Positions 54,053 through 62,753 of a stretch of DNA of 64,000 nucleotides are shown piece after piece. The translations under genes were made by a program, and so were the position numbers. Under the pieces are notes generated by a model that saw nothing but the letters and a program-made list of their open reading frames with translations, did not search any database and was not told where the DNA came from. Position 1 is the first letter of the stretch. Every line of letters begins with the position of its first letter. The stretch comes from Adhaeribacter terrigena (GTDB lineage Bacteria; Bacteroidota; Bacteroidia; Cytophagales; Hymenobacteraceae), in assembly GCF_016623615.1 (NCBI RefSeq), contig NZ_JAEHFX010000008.1:1-64000 (forward strand). Reading direction: 5' to 3'.

Positions 54053-55615
54053 TTAGTTGAATTCAATGTTGCCGAAGCGGTAGTTACGGCCGTTTTCGCT
54101 GTAAATAATTACGCTTTTGCTGTCTTGCAGGTAAAAGCCGGGGCGCACAATGGTTTTATGATCTTTGGCCGGGAAAAGAGCTTTTTTCTGCACTTCGCCG
54201 CTCGCATCCATCACCGCCAGCATGGTTACGGCTTTCGCTGGCTTTTTCATAAACTTCAGCTTTTTAGGGTCTGTTCTGCCAATATTTTTTACGTGGTCAT
54301 TATAGATCAGGTAGATCTTATCTTTCATTACGCTAACCGAATAAGAAGAGTAAATGCCGCCATCGTTAACCGTGTGTTGCTTTTTAGGCACGCGTTTCAT
54401 CCACTCAATAGAGCCGTCCGGGTTAATGTTTATAAAAACAATGTCGTTGCGCACGTAGTGGTAGGTGTACTGGGTTTTGTTTTGGACCACATATTCATAC
54501 GCCTGTTCGCCTACTAAAAGGGCGCCGCCATCTTCTCTTACAATCAGCTTGTCCAGGTCCATGTTGGCTACGCCGGCGTTTTCGTTTTTCGCGCGGGTTT
54601 TGCTCATAAACATTTCCAGGAATTCTTTGCTGAAGTCTTTTACGCCCTGCGTCAGGATCTTTTTGGTGGCAAAATCAACCTTCATGAAAAAGGTGCCGCT
54701 GGCTTTCAGTTTTTTGTCGTCGGCATAAAATCCTGCCACGATCAGGTTCTTTTGGTTATCGAGGTCGAAGGTAATATCGGTTACAAATTTGCTGGGAATC
54801 TGAATGGTATAGCTTTTTACCTGGTCCGAATCGCGGAAATAACCATACACCTGGCACAGGTATTTCTGCTCCTTGCTTTTTCTTTCTTCGCGTTTTTTCA
54901 GGGTAGAAGCCAGCACATACACGTTGCCATCGTTGTCTACGCGGTAGTCGCTGAGCTGAGTTTCTTTGTCCAGCTGCGGCAGGGTTACGGCTTTGTTTAC
55001 CAGAATATTCAGCTCTTTATCGAGCACCTTGAACTGGAATTTCTCGTTTTCTTTCCGGTCATAAGGCATGTCCTGGTACACCAGTATTTTAGAGCTGTCG
55101 TTAGAAAGTGAAAAGCTGAACCCGCCGGATTTTCTTCGGGAGGTAGCGCCTTCAATTACCGAAACGTCTACCGTTTTAGGATCTACCGTTCCGTCGGCGT
55201 TTACTTTATTGGCAAAAGCCACGTTGCGGTCGTTGTCCTTGTCGAAATAAGAAGAGAAAAGCACCAGCTGACCGTCCAGGTAGTAAATGGCTTCGTAGGC
55301 CGGGCGTTGCTTGCTTTTTACCGGATTCGGAATGCTGAGTTCTTTCGAAAAAGCCAGTTTGTTTTGCAGATCGTAGCGTTCCAGGAAGTATTTCTGGTTT
55401 TCGCGGCTGAAAAGCGATACACTGGAATAATCGTTACGCAGCGTGAAAAAGCCGGTCCTGTCGTTGCCAATAATTCTGATAGTAGAGGTTTTCCGGGGGT
55501 CTTTCAGGGCCGGGCCCCACACAACTTTGGTGTTTACCTGGGCCAAAGCGGTTTCGGCGGCGCCAAAAAGCAAGCCGGTTAGTAAAAGCCAGGCGGCTAA
55601 AACTGTTTTTTTCAT
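54053..55615 (-). CDS. secreted hypothetical protein (520 aa), probable beta-propeller
   Basis: A signal peptide (about 1-25, ETALA-Q) precedes a long sequence of repeating strand-turn units such as YYLDGQLVLFSSYFD, VDNDGNVYVLAST, DLDNQKNLIVAGFYAD and VREDGGALLVGEQAYE, which look like propeller blades. No catalytic motif or anchor is seen. It is probably periplasmic or surface exposed; function unknown. It is divergent from the tandem barrel genes. Confidence 0.7.
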   Translation of the reverse strand: MKKTVLAAWLLLTGLLFGAAETALAQVNTKVVWGPALKDPRKTSTIRIIGNDRTGFFTLRNDYSSVSLFSRENQKYFLERYDLQNKLAFSKELSIPNPVKSKQRPAYEAIYYLDGQLVLFSSYFDKDNDRNVAFANKVNADGTVDPKTVDVSVIEGATSRRKSGGFSFSLSNDSSKILVYQDMPYDRKENEKFQFKVLDKELNILVNKAVTLPQLDKETQLSDYRVDNDGNVYVLASTLKKREERKSKEQKYLCQVYGYFRDSDQVKSYTIQIPSKFVTDITFDLDNQKNLIVAGFYADDKKLKASGTFFMKVDFATKKILTQGVKDFSKEFLEMFMSKTRAKNENAGVANMDLDKLIVREDGGALLVGEQAYEYVVQNKTQYTYHYVRNDIVFININPDGSIEWMKRVPKKQHTVNDGGIYSSYSVSVMKDKIYLIYNDHVKNIGRTDPKKLKFMKKPAKAVTMLAVMDASGEVQKKALFPAKDHKTIVRPGFYLQDSKSVIIYSENGRNYRFGNIEFN

Positions 55616-55639
55616 AATGTTTTAGATGGAAATTTTTTA

Positions 55640-55669
55640 TTGCAGTAACAAAACTAACTTATACTTTTG
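55640..55669 (+). promoter_or_regulatory. Bacteroidetes-type promoter of the 55699 gene
   Basis: TTG (55640-55642), exactly 19 bp, then TACTTTTG (55662-55669) fits the -33/-7 pattern of the Bacteroidetes housekeeping sigma factor. The ATG is 29 bp further. Confidence 0.6.
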
Positions 55670-55698
55670 CAATCTCAAAAAAGCGACCCATTTTAATT

Positions 55699-56457
55699 AT
55701 GGCCCCTGTAATACCTGGAATTCTGTTTTTCTGCTGCTGCGTATTATTTTCCCTAAATCAGGCGTTTGCACAGCGAACGTTCCAAAGTGCCCCTGATTCT
55801 GCCAGGCCGCAAAGCCCACAGATCATTGTAACCGAAGGAAGTCCGGCAACTTATTTCACCACCAAAAAAGTAGCCGAAAAAACACCGCTCCGCACCAGCA
55901 TTAAAATGAACCCTTTATTGCTGCTTCAGGGCGATATTCCGGTTTATATTGAACAGAAAGTAGCCAAAAAGCTCACCATCGAGCTGGGCCTGGGTATGAC
56001 CTACGATAACGTGATAACCGATGCGCTGGACCCGGATCATTATTCGGAAAGCACCCAGAAAGAAAACCTGATGGGGTATAGTATTGCGGCCGGTTTGCGG
56101 TATTACCCGTCCAGCACCTACGAAACCATGGAAGGCTATTATTTTGCCCCGGAGATCCGTTACCGCCAGTATAAATCCATTGCCAACCAATACCTGGAAG
56201 AAACCATAGATGTAAAGCAGGGCCGCGATCTTACCGATTTTAAACTGGGTTTTGGCTACGTAGATTTTATTGAAGACCGTATTTTTATAGATATGTATAC
56301 CGGTATTGGTATGCGCAACCGCAAATACCATAATATGGTCAGAGACGGAGAAACCGTTTATAATGGCACTACTACGGTAGAAACCTACGAAGTGTGGAAC
56401 GAAAATAAAATGGTGCCGCTATTCTCATTGGGCGCCAAAATCGGATTTGCCTTCTAG
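55699..56457 (+). CDS. outer-membrane barrel protein, tandem paralog 1
   Basis: A 252-aa exported protein: signal peptide (about 1-24, NQAFA-Q), a Pro/Ser linker (about 28-60), then a barrel region beginning SIKMNPLLLLQGDIPVYIEQ and ending in GAKIGFAF with a terminal Phe suited to BAM recognition. The next gene encodes a protein of identical length and the same plan. No named family is recognised with confidence (DUF3575-like is possible). Confidence 0.75.
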   Translation: MAPVIPGILFFCCCVLFSLNQAFAQRTFQSAPDSARPQSPQIIVTEGSPATYFTTKKVAEKTPLRTSIKMNPLLLLQGDIPVYIEQKVAKKLTIELGLGMTYDNVITDALDPDHYSESTQKENLMGYSIAAGLRYYPSSTYETMEGYYFAPEIRYRQYKSIANQYLEETIDVKQGRDLTDFKLGFGYVDFIEDRIFIDMYTGIGMRNRKYHNMVRDGETVYNGTTTVETYEVWNENKMVPLFSLGAKIGFAF

Positions 56458-56531
56458 CGTTTTTTTCCTTAAAACCCTACCGTTTTTTTCAGATCCCGGA
56501 AAAGCTTAAAGAGCCTTTCCGGGATTTTTTT
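56457..56531. terminator. terminator with dispersed repeat between the barrel paralogs
   Basis: A minus-strand repeat copy at 56457-56489 (AAAAACGGTAGGGTTTT, tail GGAAAAAAACGC) adjoins the stem 56493-56506 with 56512-56525 (14 bp, one wobble) and a T-run. Confidence 0.8.
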
Positions 56532-56620
56532 TATAGTTTAATTCTGCACTAAGGGTACGCTCTTCTAAAGTTGTCTTAAGCATATACCGCAATTTACAGC
56601 GGGGATCAACTATTAAATTT

Positions 56621-57379
56621 ATGCTTATGCGTACCTTTTTCCTGTTTTTAACGGCCGGCATTTTTGCCACGAATGTTGCTTTTGGCCAGAGCACCACAGC
56701 TGCCCCAGATTCTGCCGCCATAAAGCCCGCGCAAACTTCTCGACGCGTAACGTACTCCCAACAAACTGCTTCTGAAAAGGTCCAAAACCGCCACAATCCC
56801 AGAATTACCCGCGTAAAAATAAATCCGCTGCTAATTTTAAGCGGCGATATGCCCGTTTACGTTGAGCACGAATTAAAGAAAAACCTGAGCGCCGAAATTT
56901 CGGTGGGTTCAACCTACGATAATGTGCTTTCGGATATTCTGGAAAGCGCAAGCCAGCCGGACCTGAGCATTACCAAAGAAGGACTGAACAGCTACAGTTT
57001 TTCGGCGGCGCTGCGGCATTATCCATCAGTAGAAGGCAGCGCTTTGCAGGGCTATTATTTCTCGCCGGAAGTGCGTTTCCGCGATTACCGCAGTCTGGTT
57101 ACCAAGGTTGGCGGCGAAGATGTTAACCTGAAACAGGGCCGGCAGATCTTAGACGGCAAACTGGTGATCGGCTACATTAACCAGACCAGTGACCGCATCT
57201 TTTTCGATTTTTACGGCGGCATTGGCATGCGTTATAAATTCTATAAAGACCGCATCGAAAATTACAGCGTGATCTACGATCCGGCTACCGGCCAAACCTC
57301 CACGCATCTGAAATTGAACGACGAACTGCGCCGCGGTTTGCTGCTTTCGCTGGGTTTTAAACTGGGTTTTGCTTTCTGA
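56621..57379 (+). CDS. outer-membrane barrel protein, tandem paralog 2
   Basis: A 252-aa exported protein with a signal peptide (about 1-22, NVAFG-Q) and the same plan as its neighbour: VKINPLLILSGDMPVYVE, GSTYDNVLSD, GYYFSPEVRFRDYRSL, DRIFFDFYGGIGMRYKFYKDR and a C-terminal GFKLGFAF. The two are clearly related by duplication but well diverged. It has its own leader (164-bp gap with a terminator), so it is likely transcribed separately. Confidence 0.75.
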   Translation: MLMRTFFLFLTAGIFATNVAFGQSTTAAPDSAAIKPAQTSRRVTYSQQTASEKVQNRHNPRITRVKINPLLILSGDMPVYVEHELKKNLSAEISVGSTYDNVLSDILESASQPDLSITKEGLNSYSFSAALRHYPSVEGSALQGYYFSPEVRFRDYRSLVTKVGGEDVNLKQGRQILDGKLVIGYINQTSDRIFFDFYGGIGMRYKFYKDRIENYSVIYDPATGQTSTHLKLNDELRRGLLLSLGFKLGFAF

Positions 57380-57657
57380 TGAAATTAACTGGATCTTAGA
57401 AGTAAGAAAATAGTTGCATGAATTTAGGTTTCATAACAAATAGTTGTATATTAGGGTTGCACTATGTGCAGCCCTTTTCATCATTCATTACCTTGTTTTG
57501 TCAGAAACCGTGAGAGCCCTGCTAATTAGCCGGGCTTTTGCGTTTTTAAAAAATACCTTTTTCGGCCAAAAACAGTATACTAAACACAAGCCAGTATATC
57601 TGTATGCCTGGAAGATCTGCCGTTTACCGGCCCGTTGTCCGCTATATTTCTGATACT

Positions 57658-58146
57658 ATGAAAAACCTGTTTTCTCAGTTCTTACCTGCCTTTGCATTGA
57701 TGTTTGCCTGCGCCTGTACCGGCACCTCGCGTTTGGCCAGCCCCCAGAATACCGGCGATACCCGCGAAGCGGTAATGCAGGCCGACCGCGATTTCTCCAA
57801 AATGAGCGAAGAAAAGGGCCTGAACACTGCTTTTATTGCCTACGCCGCCGACGATGCCGTGCTGCTGCGCGCCAAAACCCAACCCATTACCGGCCGCGAA
57901 AATATCCGGATGTACATGTCTAAAACTTCTGATGATGGTATTCGCTTAACGTGGTCGCCGCAATACGCCGATATTGCAGCCTCCGGCGACCTGGCTTATA
58001 CTTACGGCACATATTTAATGGAAACCCGCGACATAGATGGCAAAGTAATTACTTCTGACGGTACTTATGTTTCGATCTGGCGGAAAGATGCCAAAGGCTT
58101 CTGGCGCTACGTGCTCGATTCGGGGAACCAGGGGTTAAGACCTTAA
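57658..58146 (+). CDS. lipoprotein with SnoaL/NTF2-like (DUF4440-type) domain
   Basis: The signal peptide ends in FACAC (Cys18 or Cys20 as lipid site). Residues about 35-160 match the SnoaL-like fold: REAVMQADRDFSKMSEEKG, AFIAYAADDAVLLRAKTQPITGRENI, DIAASGDLAYTYGTYLME and a final VSIWRKDAKGFWRYVLDSGN. Free-standing members have no assigned catalysis. The start is set at the ATG at 57658, where the signal peptide begins, not at the in-frame ATG at 57604. Confidence 0.83.
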   Translation: MKNLFSQFLPAFALMFACACTGTSRLASPQNTGDTREAVMQADRDFSKMSEEKGLNTAFIAYAADDAVLLRAKTQPITGRENIRMYMSKTSDDGIRLTWSPQYADIAASGDLAYTYGTYLMETRDIDGKVITSDGTYVSIWRKDAKGFWRYVLDSGNQGLRP

Positions 58147-58176
58147 AAAAAACGCTATGCTTTTAGTCCGGAAAAC
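58145..58176 (+). repeat. dispersed intergenic repeat copy
   Basis: AAAAAACGCTATGCTTTT, 6 nt, GGAAAACCC, immediately after the stop codon at 58146. Confidence 0.7.
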
Positions 58177-58677
58177 CCGTACCCAAAGGCGTTTCAGGTT
58201 CAAATTTGCTGGTTCAGCTTTTCAGGCCTGGGCCTGTGAATGGTGTGAAGTTTATACTTTCAGGGAGGCGGCAGCTTCAAAAAGGCTCTGCTACAATTTA
58301 TTTGAAAGTAACCTGAATCTTTAACCTTATTGCTTTGCCCTGTGTGCTTCTGGCCAGGTCGAATTCCTATTCGCATAAATCAACCCTAACGCCAGCGCCA
58401 ATGCTGGTAAGGTTTTTTTATGGATGTAACTTCTAAATCTCACAGAAAGCTCCGAAAGTTGCTATAAAAACTATTTTAAGCACAATTGAACTTTCTCTTA
58501 GAAATGTTTACCTTCTAAAATGCAACCCTTACCTTTGAAAAAGAACACTTTACTAAAGTAGCAAAATTTTGTGTGGTTTTGGTATTTTAAAGCTGTAGTT
58601 TTGATAAAGTAAAAATCTGAAAAGCAATTTCGCTTCCCTGTTTTTACCCGATTCTCTCACGAGTAAACCAGAATGCT
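58177..58677. other. 500-bp gap with a weak hairpin and a promoter-like site
   Basis: No gene is supported. A weak terminator-like hairpin (CCAGC/GCTGG, T-run) is at 58382-58419. A promoter-like TTTA-N19-TACCTTTG is at 58507-58537, pointing to the small ORF at 58678. GGTCGAATTCC near 58357 recalls a tRNA T-loop, but no tRNA can be folded around it. Confidence 0.4.
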
Positions 58678-58908
58678 ATGGCCAGAATAATAAAAACTAC
58701 CCCAAAAAATCAGAAACGTTTATTGCTGAAAGCCGGCCTGAGCATATTTTTGTTTCTGCAGATCCAGATGCCCAACGCGGCGGAGGTTTCTATTAAAAAG
58801 CTTAACCATTGGTCTTTTGAACTGTGCCGGCAAGCTAAAAATACGTGCTGCATGAAGGCAAATAATACTACCGGCCACCTTGCCATGGCGCGGCCGCTGG
58901 TAAAGTAA
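58678..58908 (+). CDS. small hypothetical protein (76 aa)
   Basis: A strongly basic N-terminus (KTTPKNQKRLLLK) is followed by one hydrophobic stretch (about 19-33) that may be a signal peptide (QMPNAA), then a Cys-containing polar tail (ELCRQAKNTCCMK). It has a promoter-like site upstream and lies before kmo. Whether it is expressed cannot be judged from sequence. Confidence 0.4.
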   Translation: MARIIKTTPKNQKRLLLKAGLSIFLFLQIQMPNAAEVSIKKLNHWSFELCRQAKNTCCMKANNTTGHLAMARPLVK

Positions 58909-59014
58909 TAAAGCTGTTTCCTTTCAATTTAAAGATTTTCCGCTTTCAAAAAACCTGAATCTTTTTACCTTTACTTTCTGAACCCGATTAATATTTATTT
59001 CAGAAGGATAAAGT

Positions 59015-60382
59015 ATGCCCGAATCTAACCCAAACGCCACCATCGTAGGAGCCGGCCTGGTCGGCTCGCTGCTGGCGCTTTACCTCGCTAAAAAAGGCAA
59101 TAAAGTAACCATCTTCGAACGCCGGCCCGACATGCGCAAAGCCGATATTGGCGGCGGCCGTTCCATAAACCTGGCCCTTAGCGACCGCGGCTGGCGGGCG
59201 CTGGAAGGCATTGGTATTGGCGACGATATCCGGAAAGTAGGCATCCCGATGGATAAGCGCATTATGCACGACGTGAAAGGCAACTTAACGTCGCAGCCTT
59301 ACGGCAAAGAAGGGCAGGCCATTTATTCGGTTTCGCGCGGCGGTCTCAACATGAAACTCATGGATCTGGCGGAAGAAAACCCAAACATTAGCCTGCAGTT
59401 TAACCAGCAACTTACCAACCTCGATCTTAAAACCAATACCTTAGAATTTCATAATCCGCAAACCAACCAGGATACCTGGGTGCAGGCCGAACGTATTTTT
59501 GGGGCCGATGGGGCTTTTTCGGCGGTGCGGAATACCTTGCAGAAAACCGAGCGTTTCGAATATTCGCAAAGTTTTTTAGAATACGGCTACAAAGAACTGA
59601 CCATTGCGCCCGGCGAAAACGGTACCTGGCAGCTCGAAAAAAATGCCCTGCACATCTGGCCGCGCGGCCAGTACATGATGATCGCCTTACCCAACTTGGA
59701 TGGTAGCTTTACCTGCACCATGTTTTTCCCGTACGAAGGCGAACATTCTTTCAGCGCTTTAAAAACCGAAGCCGACGTTACCAGATTTTTCGGGGAAGTT
59801 TTTCCGGATGCGGTGCCGCTGATGCCAACGTTGCTGGAAGATTATTTCGGCAACCCGACCGGCACGCTGGTAACGGTAAAATGTTTTCCGTGGACGTTCG
59901 AAGATAAAGTAGCTTTAATTGGCGACGCGGCGCACGCAGTGGTTCCTTTTTATGGTCAGGGTATGAACGCCGGCTTTGAGGATTGCACGGTGCTGAACCA
60001 GCTTATGGAAGCGCACGGCAACGATTGGGAAACGATATTTAAGGCCTTCGAAAAATCGCGCAAGCCAAATGCCGATGCCATTGCCGACTTAGCCGTAATG
60101 AACTTTGTGGAAATGCGCGATAAAGTGGCTGATCCGCAGTTCTTATTGCAGAAAAAGATAGAGGCGAAGATAAACGCCATGTACCCCGAGCAATGGATCC
60201 CGCTTTATACCATGGTTACATTCAGCCCGGATATTCCGTATGCCAAAGCGCTTAAAAACGGCCGTAAGCAGGAAAGGATCATGAAAAAGCTGATGCCTTA
60301 TATTCAGACTGAAGCTGATTTTGAAAAGCCGGAAGTGCAGGAAATTCTGCAGCAGAAAATGGCCGAGAAATTCAGCGTGTAA
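59015..60382 (+). CDS. kmo: kynurenine 3-monooxygenase
   Basis: An FAD-dependent aromatic hydroxylase that converts kynurenine to 3-hydroxykynurenine with NADPH and O2. The 455-aa protein has the dinucleotide motif GAGLVG (12-17), GADGAFSAVR, and the FAD-ribityl motif LIGDAAHAVVPFYGQGMNAGFED. The start ATG (59015) is in good context. It completes, with kynU, nbaC, nbaD and the ALDH, the route from kynurenine to 2-aminomuconate. A terminator follows at 60422. Confidence 0.95.
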   Translation: MPESNPNATIVGAGLVGSLLALYLAKKGNKVTIFERRPDMRKADIGGGRSINLALSDRGWRALEGIGIGDDIRKVGIPMDKRIMHDVKGNLTSQPYGKEGQAIYSVSRGGLNMKLMDLAEENPNISLQFNQQLTNLDLKTNTLEFHNPQTNQDTWVQAERIFGADGAFSAVRNTLQKTERFEYSQSFLEYGYKELTIAPGENGTWQLEKNALHIWPRGQYMMIALPNLDGSFTCTMFFPYEGEHSFSALKTEADVTRFFGEVFPDAVPLMPTLLEDYFGNPTGTLVTVKCFPWTFEDKVALIGDAAHAVVPFYGQGMNAGFEDCTVLNQLMEAHGNDWETIFKAFEKSRKPNADAIADLAVMNFVEMRDKVADPQFLLQKKIEAKINAMYPEQWIPLYTMVTFSPDIPYAKALKNGRKQERIMKKLMPYIQTEADFEKPEVQEILQQKMAEKFSV

Positions 60383-60390
60383 TATTTACG

Positions 60391-60457
60391 GCACTTTTTA
60401 AGCCCGAAACCATAGCGTTTTAAGCACCCGGCCTGACTCAGGCTAGGTGCTTTTTTT
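60391..60457. terminator. kmo terminator with dispersed repeat
   Basis: A minus-strand repeat copy at 60391-60422 (AAAACGCTATGGTTTC, tail AAAAAGTGC) precedes the stem AAGCACC-GCCTG / CAGGC-GGTGCTT (60422-60452) and a T-run. Confidence 0.8.
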
Positions 60458-60476
60458 CTAAGATTGGTTTATATGC

Positions 60477-61076
60477 TTAGGCGAAGAATTCGTCTACCAT
60501 GCGGTAGGTATTGGCAACGCATAAGCCCTCCATATAATACAGAAAAAAGCAGCGGAATACTTCGGCCAGGTTGTAACGGGAGGGCGGGAAGACGAGGGGA
60601 TTCAGCATTTGAATGTACATTTCGAGCATGATCTTGGTGACCAGTTCCAGGTTTATGTCTTTGCGGAATTCGCCCCGGATCACGCCCCGGTTCAGGATCT
60701 TGAAAATGGCTTGGTAAACGTGGGTGTGGATATAGTCCAGGTATAACTGCCAGGCACTGGGGTAGTATTTCTGCAGGTCGCGGAAAAAGAACGGGTTAAA
60801 GTTCTCTAACCGGCTTGAGGCATTTTTTAACATTAAAAGGGTTGCTTCTATGGCGCTTTGGCTCTGGACATAGGTTTTGCCGTATTCATACCTGAGTTTT
60901 TTTGTTAAATAAGCTACCGTTTTTTGTACCAGATCGGCTTTATTTTGGAAAATTTCATCGAAAGCAGCGTGCGAAATACCTAAGTGGGCCTCTAACTGAG
61001 CTTTAGATAAAGCCCTGATGCCATGCCTTGAGAATAAATAGAGGCTTTCTTCCAGTATGGTTTCTTTTACGTTCAT
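60477..61076 (-). CDS. TetR/AcrR-family regulator, tandem paralog 1
   Basis: A 199-aa regulator: N-terminal TetR helix-turn-helix (about 5-50, with SKAQLEAHLGISHAAFDEIFQNKADLV) and a helical ligand domain ending EVFRCFFLYYMEGLCVANTYRMVDEFF. It shares the block NRGVIRGEFRKDINLELVTKIMLEM with the next two genes. It could control a nearby efflux, carotenoid or kmo function; there is no direct evidence. Confidence 0.87.
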   Translation of the reverse strand: MNVKETILEESLYLFSRHGIRALSKAQLEAHLGISHAAFDEIFQNKADLVQKTVAYLTKKLRYEYGKTYVQSQSAIEATLLMLKNASSRLENFNPFFFRDLQKYYPSAWQLYLDYIHTHVYQAIFKILNRGVIRGEFRKDINLELVTKIMLEMYIQMLNPLVFPPSRYNLAEVFRCFFLYYMEGLCVANTYRMVDEFFA

Positions 61077-61220
61077 GAGTAGGAGCTAGCTAAATAGGTA
61101 ATTGCCAGCTCTTTGTGTTAACGTTGTAAATTTGTCTGTCGTTGAAAAATAGGAGCCGACCGCCACTAAAACCTAGGGAAGCGCCTTAATATGATTTATC
61201 CGGGTTCGGGAAATGGGAAG

Positions 61221-61254
61221 TGAAATGAAAAAGCCGGCTGTTTAGGGCCGGCTT
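61221..61254 (-). terminator. terminator of TetR paralog 2
   Basis: Stem AAGCCGGC (61231-61238) with GCCGGCTT (61247-61254); on the minus strand it ends in a T-rich tract. Confidence 0.75.
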
Positions 61255-61258
61255 CGCG

Positions 61259-61870
61259 TTAAATGTTGTAGGTAGAAAAAAACTTTTCGGCTACTTTGCT
61301 GCCGCTATCGGTGCAGATGCCCCGGATGTAATACAGGTAGATGCTGCGGTAAACTTCCGACAGGTTGTAGCGATCGGGCGGGAAGGTTTGCGGATTAAGC
61401 AGCAAACCCACCATTTCGAGCATGATCTTGGTAACCAGCTGCAGGTTTATGTCTTTGCGGAATTCGCCGGCTTGTACGCCCCGATTCAGAATGTCGTAGA
61501 TCTGGTGGTAGGAATAGGTGTTTAAATGATCGAGGGCAATTTCCCATACCTCCGGGTAATGCTGCTGCAGGTCTGTTACGTAGGCCGGGTTGGTTACTTT
61601 TATGTTTTTAATGCCGTCCTGGAGCAGGATCAGGATCTCTTCGATGGCGCTGTGCGCGTTTTGGGTAATGTTGAGGTGGTGCTTTTTCTGCTTTTCAATA
61701 TCGTGTAATACGGTTTCGCGCACCAGGCTGGCTTTGCTGGCAAATAATTCGTTAAAAGTTGCCTGCGAAATATCGAGTTTGCTCCGCAATTCAGGTTCCG
61801 TATTAGCTTCTACTCCTTCCTGCTGAAACAACGCAAGGGCTTCATCTAACAGGGTTTCTTTAAAGGTCAT
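61259..61870 (-). CDS. TetR/AcrR-family regulator, tandem paralog 2
   Basis: A 203-aa protein with TetR HTH (about 5-50, LRSKLDISQATFNELFASKASLV) and a C-terminal domain containing NRGVQAGEFRKDINLQLVTKIMLEM and EVYRSIYLYYIRGICTDSGSKVAEKFF. Closest to paralog 1 in the central block and to paralog 3 at the C-terminus. It has its own terminator, so each paralog may be a separate unit. Confidence 0.87.
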   Translation of the reverse strand: MTFKETLLDEALALFQQEGVEANTEPELRSKLDISQATFNELFASKASLVRETVLHDIEKQKKHHLNITQNAHSAIEEILILLQDGIKNIKVTNPAYVTDLQQHYPEVWEIALDHLNTYSYHQIYDILNRGVQAGEFRKDINLQLVTKIMLEMVGLLLNPQTFPPDRYNLSEVYRSIYLYYIRGICTDSGSKVAEKFFSTYNI

Positions 61871-62031
61871 GCGTAATGGGTTTGCCGGAGTTAAGAAAAA
61901 TTAGAAAAGTACAGGAACCGGGTTGTAAATTTAAGTTTTTCAGACTGTAATAACAAGTAAACTGCACCGGTACTGGCTTGTTTTAATTCGTTGTTAGCGG
62001 AAAAATAGTGAATTCCTATACAGAAAATAAG

Positions 62032-62062
62032 GAAAACGGTAGGGGAAAGGCCTTAAAAAGTA
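62032..62062 (+). repeat. dispersed repeat copy overlapping a TetR gene end
   Basis: GAAAACGGTAGGGGAAA, 4 nt, CCTTAAAAAGTATT. The stop codon and last codons of the minus-strand gene at 62053 lie inside the tail of the repeat. Confidence 0.65.
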
Positions 62063-62664
62063 TTATCCGAGAAAAAAGCATCGGCAATCTGGCTGCCCGT
62101 TTCGGTGCAAATGCCGCGCAGGTAATTCAGGAAAATATTCCGGAAAACTTCGCCCATATTGTAGCGGTGCTTGGGGAATAAATGGGTGTTGTGCATTACG
62201 TTCAGCTGCTCGATAAGCACCTTGGTAACGATCTCGAGGTTAATGTCGTGGCGGAAGAGCTTCTGCCGGATGCCTTCGTTCAGAAGATCGTAGAACTGGT
62301 AATAATAGTTGATCTGCAGGTGGCGCTGGTAGGTATTCCAGGCAGACGGGTAGAGGTACTGGATCTGAATAAAAAAGCCCGGATGCACATCTTTCACCTG
62401 GTCGGCGCAGCTTTTAAACATCAGGATTATTTCTTCTACCGGATTCTGGGCCGCGGCCATCACTTCTGCCGGAAAAACGTCGGCAGCGTTCAGGCTATAT
62501 TCTACAGCTTGGTGCACCAGATCTTCCTTGTCGCGGAAAACCTGCGGGAATGTTTGCTCGCTGATCTGCAACTGGGCGCAAATACGGCTCTCAGTCAGGT
62601 CTTTAACGCCATTCTGATAAAACCAGGTAATTGCTTTGTCTAGTATCTCCGTTCTCACATCCAT
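62053..62664 (-). CDS. TetR/AcrR-family regulator, tandem paralog 3
   Basis: A 203-aa protein with TetR HTH (about 5-50, ICAQLQISEQTFPQVFRDKEDLV) and a ligand domain with NEGIRQKLFRHDINLEIVTKVLIEQL and EVFRNIFLNYLRGICTETGSQIADAFF. The most diverged of the three. It is closest to the carotenoid genes on the same strand (90 bp downstream of cruF). Confidence 0.87.
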   Translation of the reverse strand: MDVRTEILDKAITWFYQNGVKDLTESRICAQLQISEQTFPQVFRDKEDLVHQAVEYSLNAADVFPAEVMAAAQNPVEEIILMFKSCADQVKDVHPGFFIQIQYLYPSAWNTYQRHLQINYYYQFYDLLNEGIRQKLFRHDINLEIVTKVLIEQLNVMHNTHLFPKHRYNMGEVFRNIFLNYLRGICTETGSQIADAFFSDNTF

Positions 62665-62753
62665 GCCTTGCGAGCATATTTTTCATAAAGCTACGCGAAA
62701 AAAACGAACGACAACAGAGCCCGGGCCGGCAAAATGCGGGAAACTTGGAAAAT

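Noticed and set aside
58340-58385. Possible tRNA or tRNA fragment (GGTCGAATTCC resembling a T-loop)
   Set aside because: No matching anticodon arm, D-arm or acceptor stem could be paired around it; the resemblance is limited to one short stretch.
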